This document shows positions 1-5,675 of a stretch of DNA of 8,885 nucleotides, piece after piece. The notes under the pieces were generated by a model. It saw only the letters and a program-made list of their open reading frames with translations. It made no database searches and was not told the origin of the DNA. Both the position numbers and the translations under genes were made by a program. This stretch comes from Chloroflexota bacterium (GTDB lineage Bacteria > Chloroflexota > Limnocylindria > Limnocylindrales > CSP1-4), in NCBI GenBank assembly GCA_013698385.1, contig JACCVB010000382.1, positions 1-8,885 on the forward strand, given 5' to 3'. Every line of letters starts with the position of its first letter. Within the stretch, counting starts at the first letter, position 1.

Positions 1-83
1 CCCAGGCCCGGGAAGATCAGGGACAGGAACGCCGCCGCGAACGGAGAACGTGCGCGCGGTCGCGCATCCTGCGGGTTCGGCAT
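1..83 (-). CDS. Partial membrane protein N-terminus (runs off left edge)
   Basis: Reading leftward from an ATG at 83-81, an open frame continues to the window edge and gives 27 complete residues. It begins MPNPQDARPRARSP and continues into a hydrophobic stretch, FAAAFLSLIFPGLG. A short basic, proline-containing N-terminus followed by a membrane segment ending in FPGLG is a common opening of small bacterial integral membrane proteins and of membrane-anchored proteins. The family cannot be named from 27 residues. No Shine-Dalgarno precedes the ATG, but a TATCCT hexamer lies 7 bases upstream, which would suit a leaderless transcript. The gene is divergent from ileS across a 69-base spacer. The call rests on residue composition alone, so the frame could be fortuitous in such GC-rich DNA. 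Confidence 0.5.
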   Translation of the reverse strand, partial: MPNPQDARPRARSPFAAAFLSLIFPGL

Positions 84-152
84 CGCGGGTAGGATACTCG
101 GACTCGTCCGACCGGGCCGCAACGCCAGCGGTCGCACACCCCAGACCGTCGC
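84..152. promoter_or_regulatory. Divergent spacer with candidate -10 elements upstream of ileS
   Basis: This spacer separates the leftward membrane-protein gene from ileS. Around 90-96 the bases TAGGATA read as TAGGAT (90-95) on the plus strand and TATCCT (96-91) on the minus strand. Each matches the bacterial -10 consensus TATAAT at 4 of 6 positions, so one AT-rich island could serve both directions. Rightward transcription would then start near 102 and leave a leader of about 50 bases before ileS. Leftward transcription would start at or next to the ATG at 83. I see no convincing -35 box on either strand. Confidence 0.3.
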
Positions 153-3100
153 ATGCCCGGAGTCGCATTGTTCCAAGCCGTCAGCCCGAAGCCCGATCTC
201 GTCGCCCAGGAGCACGACGTGCTCGCCCTCTGGGACGCCCGTCGGACCTTCGCTCGACTGCGCGCCCAAAACGCCGAGGGACCGCGCTGGAGCTTCCTCG
301 ACGGACCGATCACGGCCAACAACCCGATGGGCGTCCACCATGCCTGGGGCCGGACCTACAAGGACCTCTACCAGCGCTTTCACGCCATGTCGGGCGAGCA
401 TCAGCGCTACCAGAACGGGTTCGACTGCCAGGGGCTGTGGGTCGAGGTCAACGTGGAACGCGACCTCGGCTTCACCAGCAAGCGCGATATCGAGGCCTAT
501 GGCATCGCGGAGTTCGTGACCCTGTGCAAGCAGCGGGTCCTGACCTACGCCGCCCGCCAGACCGAGCAGAGCATCCGACTCGGGATGTGGATGGACTGGA
601 ACGATCCGAACGAGTTGCGCCGGCTACACGACCTGCTCGGCTCCGACGCGGCGTCGGTCACGACGATCGAGGGACCCGACGGACCGGTCACGGACAGCGC
701 GGAGATGCTCGTCGGCCGCCTGGGCATGCCCGATACCGGGGGCAGCTATTTCACGTTCAGCAACGAGAACAATGACCTGATCTGGGGCTTCCTCGCGGAG
801 TGCCACCGTCGGGGCTGGCTCTACAAGGGCCACGACACGATGCCTTGGTGCGCCCGCTGCGGGACCGGCATCTCGCAGACGGAGATGAACGAGGGCTACC
901 AGGATCGCGAGGATCCGGGCCTGACCGTCCGCCTCCCGCTCCCGGATCGGCCGGGCGAGGCGCTCCTCGTCTGGACGACGACCCCGTGGACACTGACCTC
1001 CAACGTGGCGGCTGCGGTCGGCCCGAACCTACCCTACGTCAAGGTCCGCCAGGGCGCGGACCTCCTGTGGCTGGGCAAGGCGCGTCTCAAGTCGGCGCTC
1101 GTCGGTCCGTTCGAGGTGCTCGAGGAGCGACCCGGCAGGGAGTTGCTGGGCTGGCGCTATCTCGGCCCGTACGACGAGCTGCCCGCCGTTCGTGAGGCTT
1201 TCGCCGGGGGCACTCGCGACGAGCCAGGCCAGCCGTATGAGCACCGGGTGATCGAATGGAGCGAGGTCGGCGAGGACGAGGGCACGAGCATCGTTCACAT
1301 CGCTCCGGGCTGCGGCGCGGAGGACTTCGCGCTGGGCAAGGCGCTGGGCCTGCCGGTCATCGCGCCCCTCGATGAGGCCGGCATCGTGCTCGACGGCTTC
1401 GGGTCGCTGTCCGGGCGGGATGTCCGCGACGTCGCGGACCCGGTCATCGAGCACCTGAAGCGAGAGGGCCGGTTCTATCGGGTGGAGCCCTACCGCCACC
1501 GATATCCGCACTGCTGGCGATGCGGGACCCCCCTCGTCTTCCGCCTGGTCGACGAGTGGTTCATCAGTATGGGCCCGGTCTACGACAAGCCGCGCGCCGA
1601 CCTCAGCGCGGCAGAGGTCGATGCGAGCCTGCGCTACCAGATCATGGACGTGGTGGACCGGATCCGGTGGATCCCGGAGTTCGGGCATGATCGCGAGCTG
1701 GACTGGCTGCGCAACATGCAGGACTGGATGATCAGTAAGAAGCGCTACTGGGGCCTGGCCCTGCCGATCTACGACTGCGCGGCGTGCGGGACGGTCGAGG
1801 TCATCGGCGGCCGCGACGAACTGCGCGACCGGGCGGTCGAGGGCTGGGACCGGTTCGAAGGCCATACCCCGCATCGGCCGTGGGTGGACGAGGTGCGCAT
1901 CGACTGCCCCGGGTGCGGGGCACCCGTCGAGCGGATCAGGGACGTCGGCAATCCCTGGCTCGACGCCGGGATCGTGCCGTTCTCCACGCTCCACTATCGA
2001 GAGGACCCGGACTACTGGGCGAAGTGGTTCCCGGCCGACTTCATCACGGAGAGCTTCCCCGGGCAGTTCCGCAACTGGTTCTATTCGATGCTGGCGATGT
2101 CCACGGTCCTGCGGCGGGAGGAGCCGTTCCGCTCGATCTTCGGTTACGCCCTCGTGTTCGCCGAGGACGGCCGCCAGATGCACAAGAGCTGGGGCAACGC
2201 GATCGAATTCGACGAGGCCGCCGACCGGATGGGGGTGGACGTCATGCGCTGGATGTTCGCGAAGGCCCGACCCGAGGAGAACATCGCGTTCGGCTGGCAC
2301 GCCGCCGACGAGGCCCGTCGCGAGTTGCTCGTCCTGTGGAACGTGTACTCGTTCTTCGTGACCTACGCGCGACTGGCCGGCTGGACCCCCACCGAGGGCA
2401 TCGGGGACGCGATCGAGCGGGCCGGCACCTGGTCCGTCCTGGACCGCTGGATCCTGTCACGCGCCGCAGGTCTCGCCGCGGATGTCGGCGCCCGTCTGCA
2501 CGAGGTCGATGCGGTCGCGGCCACCCGCGCCATCGGCGCCTTCATCGACGACCTGTCCACCTGGTTCCTGCGGCGGTCGCGTGGCCGGATGCGAGCCGGC
2601 GCAAACCCGGGCGACCGAGACGCGGCCTTCGCCTCGCTCCACGCCGCACTGGTCAGCCTGATCCGGACGATGGCCCCGATCCTGCCGTTCCTGACCGAGG
2701 CGATGTACCAGAACCTCGTCGTCTCGGTCGTCCCGGCCCTGCCGGACAGCGTCCACCTGACCGAGTGGCCTGCGGCGGTCATGGCACCGCACCGCGATGA
2801 GCCCCTGGAGCGCTCGATGGCGACCGTCCGCCGGGCCGTCGAACTTGCCAGGACGCTTCGCGCCCAGTCGGGGATGCGCACGCGGCAGCCCCTCGCGCGA
2901 GCGTGGTTGGCCGTGCCGGACCGGGGCATGACGTTGGACGAGGCGATGCTCGGGTTGTTCGCCGACGAGGTCAACGTCAAGTCGGTCGAGGTCATCGCCG
3001 ATGGCTCGGACCTGCTCGACCGCCGGGTCAAGCCCCTCCTGCCACGCATCGGCAAGCGGCTGGGTGCCGCGATCCCGTCCATCATGACGGCCGCCCGGGA

Positions 3101-3515
3101 GGGGTCGGTCGAGTTCCACCCGGACGGATCCGTGACCCTCGCGGGGGTCACGCTCGGACCCGACGACGTGGAGGTCCAGGCGACGCCCAGGCCGGGAACG
3201 GCGGTCGCGGAGGATGATGGCCTGGTGATCGTCCTCGATACGGAGCTGAGCCCCGCCCTAGTCGCCGAGGGGGATGCCCGTGAACTTGCCAGGGCGGTCC
3301 AGGACCTGCGGCGCGCAGCCGGCCTGCAACTCGATGATCGGATCGACCTGTGGGTGGAGGGACTTCCGGAGGGGATCGCACCGCACCTGGAGGCCGTGGC
3401 CGGCGACACTCTGGCCGAGATCGCCGACGGCCAGGCGCCCTCGGATGCCACCAGCGCCGAGCTCGTCCTGGGTGGTGGCACCGTCCGGATCGCCGTGCGT
3501 CGAGCTCCCGGATGA
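153..3515 (+). CDS. ileS: Isoleucyl-tRNA synthetase, type 2 with GXHH signature
   Basis: This cytoplasmic enzyme ligates isoleucine to tRNA-Ile using ATP and clears misactivated valine. The protein has 1120 residues, long for the family. In order: a Rossmann catalytic start with GVHH at 60-63 where HIGH is expected; an extra segment at about 150-197; the CP1 editing domain with WTTTPWTL at 274-281 and HIAPGCGAED at 382-391, including the conserved editing Asp391; RYWG at 531-534; QMHKS at 675-679 in the KMSKS position, followed by WGN; a helical anticodon-binding domain at about 690-880; and a long C-terminal region. Four CxxC pairs (233/236, 454/457, 542/545, 585/588) resemble the zinc sites of type-2 enzymes, and the C-terminus lacks the cysteine cluster of E. 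coli-type IleRS. ATG 153 has no Shine-Dalgarno. A TTG at 168 has GGAG 5 bases upstream and may be the true start. The stop overlaps lspA as ATGA. Confidence 0.96.
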   Translation: MPGVALFQAVSPKPDLVAQEHDVLALWDARRTFARLRAQNAEGPRWSFLDGPITANNPMGVHHAWGRTYKDLYQRFHAMSGEHQRYQNGFDCQGLWVEVNVERDLGFTSKRDIEAYGIAEFVTLCKQRVLTYAARQTEQSIRLGMWMDWNDPNELRRLHDLLGSDAASVTTIEGPDGPVTDSAEMLVGRLGMPDTGGSYFTFSNENNDLIWGFLAECHRRGWLYKGHDTMPWCARCGTGISQTEMNEGYQDREDPGLTVRLPLPDRPGEALLVWTTTPWTLTSNVAAAVGPNLPYVKVRQGADLLWLGKARLKSALVGPFEVLEERPGRELLGWRYLGPYDELPAVREAFAGGTRDEPGQPYEHRVIEWSEVGEDEGTSIVHIAPGCGAEDFALGKALGLPVIAPLDEAGIVLDGFGSLSGRDVRDVADPVIEHLKREGRFYRVEPYRHRYPHCWRCGTPLVFRLVDEWFISMGPVYDKPRADLSAAEVDASLRYQIMDVVDRIRWIPEFGHDRELDWLRNMQDWMISKKRYWGLALPIYDCAACGTVEVIGGRDELRDRAVEGWDRFEGHTPHRPWVDEVRIDCPGCGAPVERIRDVGNPWLDAGIVPFSTLHYREDPDYWAKWFPADFITESFPGQFRNWFYSMLAMSTVLRREEPFRSIFGYALVFAEDGRQMHKSWGNAIEFDEAADRMGVDVMRWMFAKARPEENIAFGWHAADEARRELLVLWNVYSFFVTYARLAGWTPTEGIGDAIERAGTWSVLDRWILSRAAGLAADVGARLHEVDAVAATRAIGAFIDDLSTWFLRRSRGRMRAGANPGDRDAAFASLHAALVSLIRTMAPILPFLTEAMYQNLVVSVVPALPDSVHLTEWPAAVMAPHRDEPLERSMATVRRAVELARTLRAQSGMRTRQPLARAWLAVPDRGMTLDEAMLGLFADEVNVKSVEVIADGSDLLDRRVKPLLPRIGKRLGAAIPSIMTAAREGSVEFHPDGSVTLAGVTLGPDDVEVQATPRPGTAVAEDDGLVIVLDTELSPALVAEGDARELARAVQDLRRAAGLQLDDRIDLWVEGLPEGIAPHLEAVAGDTLAEIADGQAPSDATSAELVLGGGTVRIAVRRAPG

Positions 3516-4042
3516 CCGGTCAGCGGGTCCGGGGCCGGCCGCGCTGGGCGATCTTCCTCGGGCTGGCGTCGATCGTGGTCGTCGCGGACCAGCTGGCGAA
3601 GGCGTGGCTCGTCTCGATCCTGGCGCCCGGGGAGCGGCTGCGCGTGGTCGGCGACCTCCTCCGCCTCGTCAACTCGCAGAACAGCGGCGCGCTGTTCGGC
3701 CTGTTCAAGGACCAGGCACTGCCCTTCGGGATCGTCTCGATCGGCGTCGTTGGCCTGATCGTCTGGTATCACGGGAGTTCGGGTCGCAATCCGCTGCTGT
3801 CGGTCGCGCTCGGGCTGCTGCTGGGCGGCGCGCTCGGCAACATGATCGACCGCCTACGGCTGGGCTACGTCGTCGATTTCGTCGACGCCGGGGTGGGCGA
3901 CCTGCGTTGGTACACGTTCAACGTGGCCGACGCCGCGATCAGTGGCGCGATCCTGCTGCTCATCCTGGTCGCGCTCCGACCGGCGAAGGGATCCGCAGGC
4001 CCGGCGGCGCGCCCGGACGCCCAGACGCCGCTCGATGGCTGA
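3512..4042 (+). CDS. lspA: Lipoprotein signal peptidase (signal peptidase II)
   Basis: This integral membrane aspartic peptidase cuts the signal peptide from diacylglyceryl-modified prolipoproteins just before the lipidated cysteine. The 176-residue product has about four hydrophobic segments (roughly 12-35, 69-86, 94-112 and 135-155). Family motifs are present in order: DQLAK at 26-30, NSGALFG at 57-63, GNMIDR at 109-114, VVDF at 120-123 and FNVAD at 136-140. By family alignment the catalytic aspartates are Asp122 and Asp140, and Asn110 and Arg114 are the conserved companions. I chose ATG 3512, which overlaps the ileS stop as ATGA; a longer in-frame reading from 3350 would add unrelated arginine-rich residues inside ileS. 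No Shine-Dalgarno is evident, so translation probably relies on coupling to ileS. The ileS-lspA pairing is common in bacteria. The last 20 or so residues are a polar, proline-rich tail. Confidence 0.96.
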   Translation: MTGQRVRGRPRWAIFLGLASIVVVADQLAKAWLVSILAPGERLRVVGDLLRLVNSQNSGALFGLFKDQALPFGIVSIGVVGLIVWYHGSSGRNPLLSVALGLLLGGALGNMIDRLRLGYVVDFVDAGVGDLRWYTFNVADAAISGAILLLILVALRPAKGSAGPAARPDAQTPLDG

Positions 4043-4994
4043 CGGCTCCGGGGCACCCGGCATCCACACCGTGCGGGTACCCGACGGTCCTACCAGCCGG
4101 ATCGACCGGATCGTGGCGGACGCGACCGGGTTGTCGCGGAGCCATGTCCAGAAACTCATCTCGGACGGGCGCCTCACGGCGGACGGCGAACCACTCCGCG
4201 CCAAGTCGATCGTCGGCCCGGGCGTGGAGGTCCGGCTGGACATCCCCGAACCGATCGCGCTGGACCTCGCACCCGCCCCGGACATCCCACTCGACATCGT
4301 GTACGAAGACGCCGACCTGCTGATCGTGGACAAGCCTTCCGGTCTCGTCGTCCATCCGGCCGCCGGTCACCACGATGGAGACACGCTGGTGAACGCCCTG
4401 CTGGCACGCTCCGGCGGGAGCGAGTACGGCGGGATCGCCGGCGTCGCCCGGCCCGGCATCGTCCATCGCCTGGATCGCGATACGAGCGGCCTGCTGATGG
4501 TCGCCAAGCACGACCGGGCGCAGGCGTCGCTGATGGCCCAGCTGAAGGCGCGCCGGATCCGCAAGACCTATCTCGCCCTCGTCCAGGGCGGTGTGTCGGC
4601 CGCGGTCGGACGGATCGAGGCACCGATCGGACGCGATCCGGGGCACCGGACGAGGATGGCGGTGGTGCCCGACGGACGGCCGTCGATCACCGGCTATCGG
4701 GTCAAGGAACGCCTGCCCGGCTGGACCCTCCTGGAGCTCGACCTGGTCACCGGTCGGACGCACCAGATCCGGGTCCATCTCGACGCGATCGGCCACCCCG
4801 TCGCGGGCGACCCGGTCTACGGGACGGGTACGTCGCGGCGTGGTCCGGACGGGCTGGGGCGCCTGTTCCTGCATGCCTGGCGGCTGGAACTCGCGGCGCC
4901 CGTGGACGGACACCTTATCCGCGCGACCGCGCCGCTGCCCGAGGCCCTGGAGTCCGTCCTCATGACGCTGCGGGCCGCCGAGGTCGCACGATGA
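4035..4994 (+). CDS. rluD: RluA-family 23S rRNA pseudouridine synthase, RluD-like
   Basis: This enzyme isomerises uridines to pseudouridine in 23S rRNA. RluD of E. coli acts on helix 69 near the decoding centre; that exact target is inferred here. The product is 319 residues, the usual size. An S4 RNA-binding domain spans about 20-70 (SRIDRIVAD to the VRLDI end). The catalytic domain follows: LLIVDKPSGLVVHPAAGH at 95-112, HRLDRDTSGLL at 144-154 with catalytic Asp147, RIRKTYLALV at 174-183, and GRTHQIRVHL at 240-249. The S4 domain favours the RluD/RluC branch over RluA, and the sequence is closest in form to RluD. I chose ATG 4035, which overlaps the lspA stop by 8 bases; an earlier in-frame start at 3942 would add 31 mostly arginine-rich residues with no family match. 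It ends in an ATGA overlap with gmk. Confidence 0.92.
   Translation: MADGSGAPGIHTVRVPDGPTSRIDRIVADATGLSRSHVQKLISDGRLTADGEPLRAKSIVGPGVEVRLDIPEPIALDLAPAPDIPLDIVYEDADLLIVDKPSGLVVHPAAGHHDGDTLVNALLARSGGSEYGGIAGVARPGIVHRLDRDTSGLLMVAKHDRAQASLMAQLKARRIRKTYLALVQGGVSAAVGRIEAPIGRDPGHRTRMAVVPDGRPSITGYRVKERLPGWTLLELDLVTGRTHQIRVHLDAIGHPVAGDPVYGTGTSRRGPDGLGRLFLHAWRLELAAPVDGHLIRATAPLPEALESVLMTLRAAEVAR
4980..4984 (+). promoter_or_regulatory. Ribosome binding site of gmk
   Basis: GAGGT lies 6 bases before the ATG at 4991, inside the last codons of the rluD-like gene. It supports this gmk start and shows that gmk has its own ribosome entry as well as the ATGA coupling. Confidence 0.55.
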
Positions 4995-5656
4995 CCGACC
5001 GGCCGCTCGAGCACGTCTCGGACGATCCGGGCCGCCCGGACTACGTCATCGATGGCGCGCCTGGGGCGGTTCTCGCGATCATCTCCGGGCCGTCCGGGGT
5101 GGGCAAGGACACGATCATCGACGCCCTCCGCAGTCGAACGCACGAGCCCGAATACGCCTACGTCGTCACCTGCACCACGCGGACACCGCGGCCGGGCGAG
5201 GTGGACGGCGTGGATTATCACTTCCTGTCGCGCGAGGACTTCCTGCGGATCCGAGCCGCGCGCGGGTTCCTCGAGGCCAACGAGGTCCATGGCAACTGGT
5301 ATGGCTCGCCTCGGGACCAGGTGCGAGGCGCCCTCGCGTCGGGTCGCGACGCCATCCTCAAGATCGACGTCCAGGGTGCCCAGGTCGTCAAGGAGCAGGT
5401 GACCGAGGCCCTCCTGATCTTCGTCGTGCCTCCGTCGCTGACCACGTTGTTCGAGCGCCTGCGCACGCGCGCGACCGAGACGGCCGACGAGCTCGAGCTG
5501 CGCCAGCGCAATGCCGCGATCGAACTCGCGCGCCAGGACGACTACGACTACGTCGTGGTGAACGAGACCGGCCAGGTGGAGCGCACGGCGGAGCGGATCG
5601 ACCGGATCATCGCCGAGGAACGACGCCGGCACGCGAACCGGCGCGTTCGGATCTAG
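4991..5656 (+). CDS. gmk: Guanylate kinase
   Basis: Gmk phosphorylates GMP to GDP with ATP, an essential step in purine nucleotide supply, in the cytoplasm. The product has 221 residues. The first 25 or so form a polar leader, somewhat longer than in E. coli. The P-loop is SGPSGVGKD at 32-40, where the usual Ser/Thr after the lysine is Asp40, followed by Thr41. GMP-binding signatures follow: TTRTPRPGEVDGVDYHF at 62-78 and EVHGNWYGSP at 98-107. The LKIDVQGA segment at 123-130 is the strand with the conserved Asp, and the lid/sensor region RLRTRATET at 156-164 and RQRNA at 171-175 carry the expected arginines. The ATG overlaps the upstream stop (ATGA). The priA start lies 19 bases after the stop with no rpoZ in between, although gmk and rpoZ are often adjacent. 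Identity is secure; the Asp40 variant is discussed separately. Confidence 0.96.
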   Translation: MTDRPLEHVSDDPGRPDYVIDGAPGAVLAIISGPSGVGKDTIIDALRSRTHEPEYAYVVTCTTRTPRPGEVDGVDYHFLSREDFLRIRAARGFLEANEVHGNWYGSPRDQVRGALASGRDAILKIDVQGAQVVKEQVTEALLIFVVPPSLTTLFERLRTRATETADELELRQRNAAIELARQDDYDYVVVNETGQVERTAERIDRIIAEERRRHANRRVRI

Positions 5657-5675
5657 CAGGTCGGGCGGCGCTCGG

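Noticed and set aside
84..152. A T-box leader controlling ileS
   Set aside because: The space before ileS is only 69 bases and lacks the T-box conserved sequence and an antiterminator/terminator pair.
100..775. A plus-strand frame of 241 codons overlapping the ileS start
   Set aside because: It is in another frame from ileS, is Arg/Pro-rich, and the ileS frame is unambiguous across this span.
1029..3772. Long leftward frames opposite ileS (423 and 469 codons)
   Set aside because: Same base-composition effect. They lie across ileS and lspA, have no recognisable motifs and no ribosome site.
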